Positions 33,769 through 43,097 of a stretch of DNA of 64,000 nucleotides are shown one piece after another. Where the stretch lies: NCBI RefSeq assembly GCF_033898525.1, contig NZ_JAXAFJ010000001.1, positions 372,001 through 436,000 of the forward strand. Direction: 5' to 3'. This stretch comes from Flaviflagellibacter rhizophilus (GTDB lineage: Bacteria > Pseudomonadota > Alphaproteobacteria > Rhizobiales > Methylopilaceae). The stretch's first letter is position 1. Every line of letters starts with the position of its first letter. The notes under the pieces are model-generated. The model was not told where the DNA came from. It worked only from the letters and a program-made list of their open reading frames with translations, and searched no databases. A program made the translations under genes and the position numbers.

Positions 33769-34479
33769 TCAGCGACCCAGGTAAACTTCGACGACGCGGG
33801 GATCGGCCCGCACCCGGCTCATCGGGCCTTCGAACAGGGTGCGGCCCTCGTGCAGCACCGTGACCTTGTCGGCGATCTGTTCGACGAAGCCCATATCGTG
33901 CTCGACCACGATGATGGCCCGGTCGGGGCGGCGCAGAGCGCGGACGAGAGAGGCCGTGCGGGCACGCTCCTCATCGGTGAGACCGGCGACCGGCTCATCG
34001 AGCATCAGGATCTTCGGGTCCGACGCCAGGACCATGCCGATCTCGAGCCATTGCTTCTGCCCGTGCGCAAGCGCACCCGCGGAGGCAGCCGCGAGAGAGG
34101 TGAGATCGACCATGTCGAGAACCTCCTCGATCCGCCCGGCCGGCGCGCGGCCGGGGGCGACGCCAAGCCCGATCTCGATATTCTCACGCACCGTCAAAGC
34201 CTCGAACACGCTGGGCTTCTGGAATTTGCGCCGAACGCCGTGACGGGCGATCTGCGCCTCGGTCAGCCCGGTGAGTTCGATGTCCCCGAGGCTGATGCGG
34301 CCCGATTTCGCCGGGCTGACGCCCGCGATCACGTTCAGGACCGTCGACTTGCCGGCGCCGTTTGGTCCGATCAGCGCATGCACCTGGCCGTAATCGACGA
34401 CGAGCGAGAGGTTGTCGACGGCGCGGAAGCGGCCGAACTCGACCGTCAGCCCGTCGATCACGAGCGCGGGGCCGCTCAT
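33769..34479 (-). CDS. urtD: urea/short-amide ABC transporter ATP-binding protein UrtD
   Basis: A 236-residue LivG-type ATPase. Walker A GPNGAGKST, RRKFQKPSVFEALTVRENIEIGL (the UrtD Q-loop region), a degenerate signature segment LAHGQKQWLEIGM in place of LSGGQ, and Walker B ILMLDEPVAGLTDEE. The altered signature is normal for UrtD. The start at 34479 overlaps the urtC stop (ATGA); longer frames extend into urtC and are not used. Confidence 0.92.
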   Translation of the reverse strand: MSGPALVIDGLTVEFGRFRAVDNLSLVVDYGQVHALIGPNGAGKSTVLNVIAGVSPAKSGRISLGDIELTGLTEAQIARHGVRRKFQKPSVFEALTVRENIEIGLGVAPGRAPAGRIEEVLDMVDLTSLAAASAGALAHGQKQWLEIGMVLASDPKILMLDEPVAGLTDEERARTASLVRALRRPDRAIIVVEHDMGFVEQIADKVTVLHEGRTLFEGPMSRVRADPRVVEVYLGR

Positions 34480-35555
34480 GGCACCTGGCCCGCTGTGCTG
34501 CGGAACCAGCGCGGGCGGAGCTTCAGCCCGGCAATGTCGAGCAAGCCGTTGGGGAAGACGAGCACCACCAGGACGACGAGACCGGAGAGGATGAAGGGCC
34601 AAGCTTCCGGCGCCGCCGTCGAGAGCCAGAACTTCAGCGCATTGACCACGAAGGCGCCGATCACCGCGCCGCTGAGATAACCGCGTCCGCCGACGGCCAC
34701 CCAGACGGCGATCTCGATGGAGAGTTCAGGGGCGAGTACACGTGGATTGATGATGCCGACCTGCGGCACGTAGAGCATGCCTGCGATAGCGGCGATGACC
34801 GCCGACCCGCACCAGACCGCGAGCTTGAGCCACAGCGTGCCGAAGCCGAGCGAGCGGAGCCGCACCTCATCGTCGCGGGTGGCGACCATCAGGCGGCCCA
34901 CGCGGCTCGTGACGAGGAGCCGGCAGCCGAGCAGGACGATCACCAGCGCGACAAGCGAGGCCAGAGCGAGGCCAAGCAGGGTGCCCGGCGCACCCATCGG
35001 CCAGCCGAACACCACCGAGAAGCCCGTCATGCCATTGTTGCCGCCGAAGCCGGTGTCGTTGCGGAACATCAGCAGCATGGCGACGTAGACCAGGGCCTGG
35101 CTGATGATGGCGAAGTACACGCCGCCGACCTTGGAGCGGAACGAGACATAGCCGAACACGAAGGCGACGAGGGCCGCGAGCCCGAGGCCCAGCACAAGCG
35201 CATAGGGAGCGTGTTCCAGTCCCGCCCAGTACAGGGGAAATTCCCGCCAGCCCATGAACTGCATGAAGTCCGGGACGACGCTGGTGACCTCGTAGGAGTG
35301 CTTCAGCAGGTGCATGGCGGCGACATAGCCGCCGATGGCGAAGAACAGGCCATGGCCCAGGCTGAGGATGCCGAGATAGCCCCAGATAAGGTCGAGCGAT
35401 ACCGCCAGGATGGCGAAGGCGGCCAGTTGGCCGATGGCGTTGACCACATACGGGGTCAGCGGACCCGCCCCCCCGAACATCGCCAGCAGCAGGATGGCCA
35501 GCACGCAGGCGCCAAGTGTGGCGGCGAAGCTCTTGTCGGCGAGCAAGGCCCTCAT
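34476..35555 (-). CDS. urtC: urea/short-amide ABC transporter permease UrtC
   Basis: A 359-residue LivM-type permease with about ten helices. The conserved AILAVSLDLIWGYLGILSLGHGLFFAIGGYVAAMHL block and GRLMVATRDDEVRLRSLGF are diagnostic of UrtC. The start at 35555 (MRALLADK) overlaps the urtB stop. The insert around YEVTSVVPDFMQFMGWREFPLYW is the usual UrtC periplasmic loop. Confidence 0.92.
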   Translation of the reverse strand: MRALLADKSFAATLGACVLAILLLAMFGGAGPLTPYVVNAIGQLAAFAILAVSLDLIWGYLGILSLGHGLFFAIGGYVAAMHLLKHSYEVTSVVPDFMQFMGWREFPLYWAGLEHAPYALVLGLGLAALVAFVFGYVSFRSKVGGVYFAIISQALVYVAMLLMFRNDTGFGGNNGMTGFSVVFGWPMGAPGTLLGLALASLVALVIVLLGCRLLVTSRVGRLMVATRDDEVRLRSLGFGTLWLKLAVWCGSAVIAAIAGMLYVPQVGIINPRVLAPELSIEIAVWVAVGGRGYLSGAVIGAFVVNALKFWLSTAAPEAWPFILSGLVVLVVLVFPNGLLDIAGLKLRPRWFRSTAGQVP

Positions 35556-37168
35556 CGGCGGCGCCCCTTGGCCGAGAACAGCCCTTCGGGCCGGAACTGC
35601 AGGAAGCCGATGATGAGGAACAGGACGATGACCTTGGCGGCTACCGCGCCCCAGAACGGCTCGATGAGAACGTTGATCTGGCCCACGCCAAGAGCTGCTA
35701 TGAGCGTGCCGCCTATGGTGCCGACGCCGCCCAGCACCACCACCATGAAGGCGTCGATGATGAAGTTCGCGCCCATCTGCGGGTTGACGTTGTAGATCGG
35801 CGACAGGGAGAGCCCGGCGAGACCCGCGAGCCCGGAGCCGAGCCCGAAGGCCAGCATGTCGACCCGCCGCGTGGGGATGCCGATGCAGCCGGCCATGTCG
35901 CGGTTCTGCGTGACGGCGCGAATGTCGAGGCCGAGCCCCGTGCGCTGCACGACGAACCAGGTCAGCCCAAGCGTGACCGCAGCGAAGGCGATGGCGAACA
36001 GCCGGTTCCACGTGACGATGAAGTCGCCGATCACCGGCACCCCGCCCGCGACATAGAAGGGCGTCGCGAACTGCAAGTTCTGCGTGCCGAAGCCGAGCCT
36101 CACCGCGTTGATGAGAAACAGGCTGATCGCCCAGGTCGCCAGCAGGCTCATCAGGGGACGGCGGTAGAGATGGCGCAGGATCGTCACCTCGAGCGCGACG
36201 CCGATCAGCGCCGTCACGAGAAACGCCGGCACGATCGCAACCAGGAGGTAGTAGTCGACGAGTCCAGGGAGCGCCGCGCGCAACACCTCCTGCGTAAGCC
36301 AGGTGACGTAGGCGCCGATCATGATCAGCTCGCCCTGGGCGAGGTTGATGACGCCCATCAGGCCGAAGATGATGGAAAGGCCGATGGCGGCCATGAACAG
36401 GATGCTGGCAAAGCTGAGGCCGTTGTAGAGCGCGGCAAGCATGTTGCCGATGCGGATGCCGCCTTCGACGCGCGTCAACGCGCTGTCCACCGCGGCCTTG
36501 AAGGTGCGATCACCCGCATAGGCAGGATCGTCCCGCAGCGCCGCGATCTGTGTCTGGACCCGCCTGGTGCGGGTGGCGGACAGGCGCTCGAGCGCGTCCA
36601 GCCCCTTGGCCATGTCGGGCGAGTTCAACGCCGCGATGGCCGCCGTGTTCTCGATCTCCGCCTTGAGCGAAGGGTCCGTTTCGGCAGCGGCGGCTTGTTC
36701 GAACACCGGCAGGGGCACGTCGGCCGCACGGCGGGTGAGAACGCCGAGCGCCCCACGGCGGACGCCCGCATCGGCTCCCGCGCGCAGCGTCAGCGCCGCC
36801 TGTGCGAGATCGAGGGCGCCACGATTGCGCAGATTGAGCACGGGAGTGCGGGCACTCGGGGGAAGTGGCGCAGGCGCCAGGGTCGCGGCATCCCGGGGTG
36901 CGCGGCCGTCATCCACGACCCCCGGCCCTGCCGCCGGACATTTCAACTGGCGGTTCAGCACGGCCTGGGTCAGCGAGAGACTCCAGCTCACATCTTCCGC
37001 GTTTGTCGTCCCTGCCAGCGCAAGCAGGTGGGACGCGGCCTCGCCGCCTGCCGCCGCAGTGCCGCACAAGCCGGCAACGACGGCCGAGCGCTCGATCGCC
37101 TGCGCGGATGCAGCCTGAGCGCTGAGCAAAGCCGCAAGGCAGCAGACGAGGGTGAACAGCGGACGCAT
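35552..37168 (-). CDS. urtB: urea/short-amide ABC transporter permease UrtB
   Basis: A 538-residue protein. Residues 1-22 are a signal peptide (MRPLFTLVCCLAALLSAQA). Residues 25-235 form a periplasmic helical, HEAT-like region (ALDLAQAALTLRAG; SLKAEIENTAAIAALNSPDMAKGLDALERLS) that is typical of UrtB and absent from LivH. The LivH-type permease follows, with NGLSFASILFMAAIGLSIIFGLMGVINLAQGELIMIGAYV. Full length for the family. A hairpin lies between urtA and this gene. Confidence 0.92.
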   Translation of the reverse strand: MRPLFTLVCCLAALLSAQAASAQAIERSAVVAGLCGTAAAGGEAASHLLALAGTTNAEDVSWSLSLTQAVLNRQLKCPAAGPGVVDDGRAPRDAATLAPAPLPPSARTPVLNLRNRGALDLAQAALTLRAGADAGVRRGALGVLTRRAADVPLPVFEQAAAAETDPSLKAEIENTAAIAALNSPDMAKGLDALERLSATRTRRVQTQIAALRDDPAYAGDRTFKAAVDSALTRVEGGIRIGNMLAALYNGLSFASILFMAAIGLSIIFGLMGVINLAQGELIMIGAYVTWLTQEVLRAALPGLVDYYLLVAIVPAFLVTALIGVALEVTILRHLYRRPLMSLLATWAISLFLINAVRLGFGTQNLQFATPFYVAGGVPVIGDFIVTWNRLFAIAFAAVTLGLTWFVVQRTGLGLDIRAVTQNRDMAGCIGIPTRRVDMLAFGLGSGLAGLAGLSLSPIYNVNPQMGANFIIDAFMVVVLGGVGTIGGTLIAALGVGQINVLIEPFWGAVAAKVIVLFLIIGFLQFRPEGLFSAKGRRR

Positions 37169-37190
37169 GACTATTCCGGCACGAGACGAG

Positions 37191-37217
37191 CCCTGCCGCC
37201 GACCACCGGCGGCAGGG
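37191..37217 (-). other. intercistronic hairpin between urtA and urtB
   Basis: CCCTGCCGCCG (37191-37201) pairs perfectly with CGGCGGCAGGG (37207-37217) around a 5-base loop, 7 bases past the urtA stop. No T-run. It is expected to protect the urtA message or to reduce read-through into urtB. Confidence 0.65.
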
Positions 37218-37224
37218 AGACGCA

Positions 37225-38478
37225 TCAGCTGAAGGGGCTGAACGGAACAGGCTTCGGCGTGTCTTCCGACTGCCACAGGATGTCGAAGCCCTGCTTCTCG
37301 TTGACCGAGCCGATGAAGACGCCGCGATACACGTAGTTGTTCTCGGCGGTCATCTTGATCTTGTAGCCGGACGGACAATCGAAGCTGATGCCATCGAAGG
37401 CCGCGCGGACCTGCGGCACCTCGAAAGAACCCGCCTTCTTGGCCGCGAGCGCCCACAGGTGAACGCTGTCGTAAGCCGACACCATCGGGTCGATGACGAC
37501 ATCGCCCTTGAACGGGGCCTTCTTGGCGTCGACGTAGGCCGACCAGTCCTTGAGGAACCGCTCGTTGGCGGGACCGGCAGCCTGCTGCAGGTAGGCCCAG
37601 CAGTTGAGGTGTCCGACCAGCGGTGCGGTGTCGAGGCCTTCGAGATCGGCTTCCACCACGTCGAGGCCCAGAACCGGAACGTCGGTGGACTTGATGCCCT
37701 GGTTGATGAATTCGCGGAAGAAGTCTGGGATGGACGACCCCACCGTGGTCAGGATCACGACCGGCTGGCCACCCGGCTCATCGGCGAAGGCGCGGATCTG
37801 ATTGACCAGGGTCTGGAAGTTGGAGAAGCCGAGGGGGACATACTCTTCCTTCAGGGCAGAGTCCGGGATGCCCTTGCTCTTGAAGTAAGCCTTGAGTTGC
37901 TTGTTGATGGTGCGCGGCCACACATAGTCCGACCCCAGCATGAAGAAGCGTTTCGCGGTAACGCCATCATCGCTCATCAAGTAATCGACGGCGGGCAGGA
38001 CGGAGCTTGCCGGCGGCGAGTTCACGTAGACGACGTTCTTGGAGTTCTCGTCGCCTTCGAAGTGGAGGGGATAGAACAGAAGCCCGTCGGCTTGCTCGAC
38101 CACGGGAAGAACCGACTTGCGCGACACCGAGGTCCAGCAGCCGAACAGCGCGGAAACCTTTTCCTGCTGCAGCATCTGACGCCCGATCTGGGCGTAGAGC
38201 GGCCAGTCGGAGGCCGGATCGGAGGTCACGACCTGAACCGTTTTTCCGTTGACGCCGCCGGCTGCGTTCAGCTCGTCGGCCGCCATCTGGATCACGTAGT
38301 TCAGTCGGCCCTCGACATTGGCCATGGTCCCGGACGAGGAGAACAGGCAGCCCAGCTTCACCACATCGGCCGCGCTCGCGGAGCGGATGAAGGCGGGCAT
38401 GGACAGCGAGGAAACACCGGTCGCGGCAACGGCGCCGGCGGTGGACTTCAGGAAATGGCGGCGGGAATAACTGGTCAC
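37225..38478 (-). CDS. urtA: urea/short-amide ABC substrate-binding protein UrtA
   Basis: A 417-residue periplasmic binding protein of the UrtA/FmdD family. A Tat signal (YSRRHFLKSTAGAVAATG) precedes the mature start VVKLGCLFSSSGTMANVEGRL. GCWTSVSRKSVLPVVEQADGLLFYPLHFEGDENSKNVVYVN and AYDSVHLWALAAKKAGS are characteristic. GTG at 38478 with GAGAGG upstream is the start; it places the twin-arginine motif six residues in. First gene of urtABCDE-fmdA. Ligand is urea or a short amide such as formamide. Confidence 0.93.
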   Translation of the reverse strand: MTSYSRRHFLKSTAGAVAATGVSSLSMPAFIRSASAADVVKLGCLFSSSGTMANVEGRLNYVIQMAADELNAAGGVNGKTVQVVTSDPASDWPLYAQIGRQMLQQEKVSALFGCWTSVSRKSVLPVVEQADGLLFYPLHFEGDENSKNVVYVNSPPASSVLPAVDYLMSDDGVTAKRFFMLGSDYVWPRTINKQLKAYFKSKGIPDSALKEEYVPLGFSNFQTLVNQIRAFADEPGGQPVVILTTVGSSIPDFFREFINQGIKSTDVPVLGLDVVEADLEGLDTAPLVGHLNCWAYLQQAAGPANERFLKDWSAYVDAKKAPFKGDVVIDPMVSAYDSVHLWALAAKKAGSFEVPQVRAAFDGISFDCPSGYKIKMTAENNYVYRGVFIGSVNEKQGFDILWQSEDTPKPVPFSPFS

Positions 38479-38726
38479 GGCGGACCTCTCTTGTGCAGGT
38501 GATGCAGGGTAGGGAGAGGGCCCGGGCAGCAGCAAGGCGATAGAATTCGCAGGGCTGTAGGCACTTGCACAAATTGTGAGACATCGACGCGGATCACGTC
38601 ACTTTTGACATTGGCCCCTGCGGAAACAACGGCCGAGCCCTCGTCAGCGCCCGGAATCGGATCTAGGCTGCCAAGGTGTGAATGAGATTGCCCTTGCCGA
38701 AGTAGGGACGGGGGACGTTGGGGTAG

Positions 38727-39125
38727 ATGAAGCACTCGCGACACACGGATGAAGAGATCGCCCAGCTTCTACGGGAGGCTCAGGCGGGTATTCCGATCAA
38801 CGACATCTGCCGGTCTGCAAATGTCTCGCTCCGCACCTTCTACAGGTGGCGCAAGCGGCTCGGCGGCCTTGCCCCCGCCGCTTTGAACCGGCTGCAGAAC
38901 CTGGAAAGTGAAAACCGCCGGCTTCTTCGGCAGATCAAGAAGCTGAGGGCAGAACACACACCCGCACCCACCGTGAAGACTGTGAGAGCAGAAGAGTGGC
39001 GCCAGCGGAGCGAGTTCGGTTCGCCGAATTCATGCCGCGATGCGAACGATCCGGCGGGTGCGGCACTCGCAGGGAGGCGAGGAACCTCCGCCGGACGCTT
39101 CTCACATCTCCGGACCGCACGCTAG
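38727..39125 (+). mobile_element. solitary IS3-type OrfA (HTH transposase subunit) without OrfB
   Basis: Residues 1-85 resemble OrfA of IS3-family elements: SRHTDEEIAQLLREAQAGIPINDICRSANVSLRTFYRWRKRLGG is the HTH_Tnp_1 domain, then a leucine-zipper-like RLQNLESENRRLLRQIKKLR. The remaining 47 residues do not look like any OrfA end. No OrfB (DDE) frame, flanking inverted repeats or target duplication is visible. It is either a decayed insertion or a domesticated DNA-binding protein. A G-rich stretch before the ATG could serve as ribosome site. Confidence 0.65.
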
Positions 39126-39185
39126 AAGCCTGAACGGCGCTTCCCTGTGGTGCGGCTTTCGTCCCAGCGCGGCCGACCCGGTCCG

Positions 39186-42100
39186 CTAGCTGCCCGAAAT
39201 GATCGCCTGGATGCGCCGGGACAAATCAGTCATGTCGAACGGCTTCGTGACCACCTGCATCCCGTGTTCGAGATGGCCATGGTTCAGCACGGCATTCTCG
39301 GCATAGCCGGTGATGAACAGCACCTTCAGGCCAGGGCGCATCTGCCTCGCGGCCTCGGCGACCTGTCGCCCGTTCATTCCATTGGGCAGGCCCACATCCG
39401 TGATGAGCAGGTCGATATGCCCCGCTGATTGCAGGGCTTTCATGCCCGAAGGCCCGTCCTCCGCCTCGACAGCCTTGTAGCCAAGCTCTTCCAGAGTATC
39501 GACGACAAGCATCCGCACGAGGGGCTCGTCGTCGATCACCAGCACCGTCTCTCCCGCTCCTGCGTGTTCCACAACCGCTCGTGCGGGAACTTCCTCGACC
39601 ACGTCCCCGTCACCGACATGGCGCGGCAGGTAGATGCAGACCATCGTGCCCTGGCCGAACTCCGAATAGATGCGCACCTGACCGCCCGACTGCCGGGCAA
39701 AGCCGTAGATCATCGACAGCCCAAGTCCCGTGCCCATGCCGATCGGCTTGGTCGTGAAGAACGGATCGAAAGCCTTCTCGACCACGTCCGGCCGCATGCC
39801 TGTACCGTTGTCGCTCACGCAGAGCGACACGTACTGTCCCGCTGGCAGATCCCGGATGCGCGAAGCGCGTTCGTCAAGCCAGCGGTTGGACGTCTCTATG
39901 GTGATCTTGCCACCGTCGGGCATGGCATCTCGCGCGTTGATGCAGAGATTCAGCAACGCATTTTCCAGCTGGTTGGGATCGACGAGGACGCTCCAGACGC
40001 CGCCGCCCGCCACGCTTTCGACGGAGATCGCCGGACCTACGGTACGCCGGATCAAGTCCTCCATGCCGTTGATCAACGCGTGGATATTCGTTGGCTTGGG
40101 GTCGAGCGTCTGCCGGCGCGAGAATGCCAGGAGACGGTGCGTGAGCGCGGCTGCACGCTTGGTGGCTCCCTGGGCCGCGACGAGGTAGCGCTCCACATCT
40201 GGCAGGCGGCCTTGAGCGATCCGTGTTCCCATCAGGTCGAGAGACCCGGATACGCCGGCGAGCAGATTGTTGAAATCGTGCGCAAGTCCGCCGGTCAGCT
40301 GTCCTACAGCCTCCATCTTATGGGCCTGACGCAACGCCTCCTGGGCCCGGTCCAGTTCGGCCGCGGCTTGCTTCTCGGCGGTGACGTCGCGGCCTGTGGC
40401 GTAGGTCACGTCCCCCGCAGGCGCGGCTACCCACGAGATCCATCGGATCGAGCCGTCCTTGTGCCGGTAACGGTTCTCGATCTTCGGCCGGCCGCCCTCC
40501 GCCGCGAGCTCATAGGCCGCGACCGTATTCTGGTGGTCGTGGGGAATGACGAACTCGTTGACATGGTGGCCGACGAGTTCGTCCTGCGTGTACCCCAGCA
40601 CATTCGTCCAGGCCGGATTGACCCGCCGGAGGTATCCTCCGAAATCGACGACCACCATGAGGTCGGGTGAGATCGCCCACATGCGGTCGCGCTCTGCTGT
40701 CCGCTCGGCGACCTCGATCTCGAGTTTGTCGTTCAGCTCGCGTAGCCGCTCTTCCGCGTTTCGCCTTGCTGAGATGTCGTTGAACAGGATGGCGACACGC
40801 GATGACGGAGCATCTTCCAGCCGGAAAGCATAGACATCGAACCAGCGGCCAAGTGCGGCGGAGCCTTGCTCAAGCCGCACCGGCGTTCCGGTCATCGCAA
40901 CGCGGCTATAGAGCTCGTACCAGTGCTCCTCAAGGCTCGGCGCAACCTCGCGGAGCCAGCGACCCAGAACGTCGGGAGGAAAGCCGGTTTGCCGGTAAAA
41001 GGCGGGATTGGCCTCCAGAACTCGGTAGTCCGCCCGGGTGTCGGCAGTCGCGACCTTCACTTCAACGACACAGAAGCCGGACTCGATCGAGTCGAAGAGC
41101 ACGCGATAACGCGCTTCGCTTGCCCGCAGCGCAGCCTGGCTGCGGCGCTGTTCGGTCAAATCCAGCATCGCGCCGATCATCCGAACGGCCTGGCCCCGCT
41201 CATCGCGGATGATGTGGCCTCGGTCGAGCACGTGGGCGTAGGTGCCGTCCGCGCGGCAGAAGCGGTACTCCTCAGTCCAGCTGTCGTCCCGGCCATCGAT
41301 CGCCTCGTGGATCCTCCTGTCCACTTGCGGCCGGTCGTCGGGGTGGATGTGAGCGATCCACCACTCGCCGGTAGGCCTCACATCATGCGGCTTGTGCCCG
41401 TGGGCTGCTTCCAGGGCTTCATTCCACAGCACATGATCGGTCCCGAGATGCCAATCCCATATCGCATCATTGGTGGCGCGCACCGCCAGCCGGTACCGCT
41501 CAGCGCTCTCGCGAGCCGCTGAACCGGCCAGCTTCTGTTCGGTGACGTCGCGGAAGAAGATGGCAAGCCCGTCCTCGACCGGATACGCCCTCATGTCCAT
41601 CCAGGCTTCGTGCCCATCGGACCATGTGTAGCGATGCTCCAGAGCGACCGGCACGCGCTCCAGCATGGCCTTCTTGTAGAGCCTGCCGAGTTCGGTGGCC
41701 TCACTGCCCGGATATACCTCCCAGTGGGAACGACCAAGAAGCGTGTCGAGCGGGCGCTTTTCCATGCACTGCGCTTCGATGTTGAGGTCGAGGATGCGGA
41801 ACTCACGGTCCAGCAGGGCAAAGCCCTCCGCCATGCCATCGAGCACGCCCTTCAAACGCGCTTGACTCTCACGCACACGCCGCTCGGCCAGCACCTGACC
41901 CGTGATTTCATTGCATGGGCAGAAGAAGCCGGCTATGCGGCCGCTCTCATCGCGCACGGGCGTATAGGAGAAGCTGAAGTGCGTCTCTTCAGTATAGCCG
42001 CGGCGATGCATGAACAGGGTGATGTCGTCCATGTGCACCGGCTCGCCGGCATATGCCTGCTCGACGATGGGGATGAGATCCGCGCGAATCTCCTGCCAGA

Positions 42101-42374
42101 CTTCCAGGAAATCGCGGCCCAGCGCGCAAGGGTGCTTGGATGCAAGCACCTCGGCATAGGCGTTGTTGTAGAGGAGCGTGCGCTCTTCGCCCCAGGCCAG
42201 GAACATGGCCTGGTTGGACGCCAGCATGACCCCCACCAGCGTCTTCAGTTCGGAGGGCCATGCGTCCGGGGAACCTAACCGGGTGTTGATCCAGGAATGA
42301 TTGCGAAGGCGCTGCCCCATTTCGCCACCGCCTTGCATGAACGCCAAGGCGACGCTGACAGGTTGGTCGTTCAT
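39186..42374 (-). CDS. multi-PAS hybrid histidine kinase with receiver domain
   Basis: A 1062-residue cytoplasmic protein with no membrane helix. About five PAS units fill residues 40-680 (for example YRLAVRATNDAIWDWHLGTDHVLWNEA; MWAISPDLMVVVDFGGYLRRVNPAWTNVLGYTQDELVG). A HisKA with the H-box GGLAHDFNNLLAG has His699; an HATPase spans about 790-917 (NLCINARDAM; DNGTGM; GTGLGLSMIYGF). A C-terminal receiver starts near 942 and has Asp993 as phospho-acceptor in LLITDVGLPNG. No response regulator gene adjoins it, so output may go through phosphotransfer elsewhere. Signal unknown. Confidence 0.92.
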   Translation of the reverse strand: MNDQPVSVALAFMQGGGEMGQRLRNHSWINTRLGSPDAWPSELKTLVGVMLASNQAMFLAWGEERTLLYNNAYAEVLASKHPCALGRDFLEVWQEIRADLIPIVEQAYAGEPVHMDDITLFMHRRGYTEETHFSFSYTPVRDESGRIAGFFCPCNEITGQVLAERRVRESQARLKGVLDGMAEGFALLDREFRILDLNIEAQCMEKRPLDTLLGRSHWEVYPGSEATELGRLYKKAMLERVPVALEHRYTWSDGHEAWMDMRAYPVEDGLAIFFRDVTEQKLAGSAARESAERYRLAVRATNDAIWDWHLGTDHVLWNEALEAAHGHKPHDVRPTGEWWIAHIHPDDRPQVDRRIHEAIDGRDDSWTEEYRFCRADGTYAHVLDRGHIIRDERGQAVRMIGAMLDLTEQRRSQAALRASEARYRVLFDSIESGFCVVEVKVATADTRADYRVLEANPAFYRQTGFPPDVLGRWLREVAPSLEEHWYELYSRVAMTGTPVRLEQGSAALGRWFDVYAFRLEDAPSSRVAILFNDISARRNAEERLRELNDKLEIEVAERTAERDRMWAISPDLMVVVDFGGYLRRVNPAWTNVLGYTQDELVGHHVNEFVIPHDHQNTVAAYELAAEGGRPKIENRYRHKDGSIRWISWVAAPAGDVTYATGRDVTAEKQAAAELDRAQEALRQAHKMEAVGQLTGGLAHDFNNLLAGVSGSLDLMGTRIAQGRLPDVERYLVAAQGATKRAAALTHRLLAFSRRQTLDPKPTNIHALINGMEDLIRRTVGPAISVESVAGGGVWSVLVDPNQLENALLNLCINARDAMPDGGKITIETSNRWLDERASRIRDLPAGQYVSLCVSDNGTGMRPDVVEKAFDPFFTTKPIGMGTGLGLSMIYGFARQSGGQVRIYSEFGQGTMVCIYLPRHVGDGDVVEEVPARAVVEHAGAGETVLVIDDEPLVRMLVVDTLEELGYKAVEAEDGPSGMKALQSAGHIDLLITDVGLPNGMNGRQVAEAARQMRPGLKVLFITGYAENAVLNHGHLEHGMQVVTKPFDMTDLSRRIQAIISGS

Positions 42375-42639
42375 GATTGGGCCACCCTCGGTGACGTGGT
42401 TCCTTCCGCTGCCAGCACTGTTCTAGCCCCTGCCTCTTCCATCACGCGTCCCGATGGTAATTGCGGCGGGACGCCGTCGTTCCGGTCGCCCACTGCGCGA
42501 CTGCCTCAAAGTGCCTGCTGACGCAGGGGTTTCCGCGCCTCAGGCACGCGCTTCTTCTGGTGCCGGTTCAGCCCATCCCCTACCATTCGGCAGCATGTGA
42601 AGACGCCTGCTGGTGAGCGTCCGAGCACGGAAAGCCTTC

Positions 42640-42957
42640 ATGATCCTGGGTGCGGCACTCTTCCTGATGGTCATCAACGTCACGGCCTTTCTCGCCTTCG
42701 TCTATGACAAAGCATGCGCAGTGCGCGGACACCGCCGGGTGCCAGAGAGCAATCTGTTGATGCTCGCCTTCGTCGGCGGAAGTCTGGGCGCGGTGTCGGC
42801 TCAGCAGATGGTGCGGCACAAGACACGCAAGGAGCCATTCCGCTCCTACCTCTTCGCGATTGTGGCACTTCACGTCTGCGCCCTCTCCTTTCTGGTCGTC
42901 CTGGGCCCTGAAGCCGCGTGGAACCTGGCCTCTGAATTGGTGGATCCCGGACGCTGA
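42640..42957 (+). CDS. DUF1294 small membrane protein
   Basis: A 105-residue protein with three to four membrane helices. The family core is present: an N-terminal helix ending FLAFVYDKACAVRGHRRVPESNLLMLAFVGGSLGAVSAQQMVRHKTRKEPF (the YDK, RVPE, GG-x-GA and RHKT-x-K elements of DUF1294/YdjM-like proteins). Function of the family is unknown. I prefer ATG 42640 because GGAAAG precedes it; GTG 42613 would add nine residues. It is divergent from the histidine kinase across 265 bases. Confidence 0.8.
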   Translation: MILGAALFLMVINVTAFLAFVYDKACAVRGHRRVPESNLLMLAFVGGSLGAVSAQQMVRHKTRKEPFRSYLFAIVALHVCALSFLVVLGPEAAWNLASELVDPGR

Positions 42958-43097
42958 GCTTCGGGGTCATTCGACCACCTCCGTCACGCCCAAAAGCGTA
43001 GCCCCCCACCGACTACACCGCTCCTCGCCGATGCGGGGGGAGCCAGACCTATGAGGTGGAATTGGCCTTCACCGGGTGATCGGGCTATTCGACAGCC

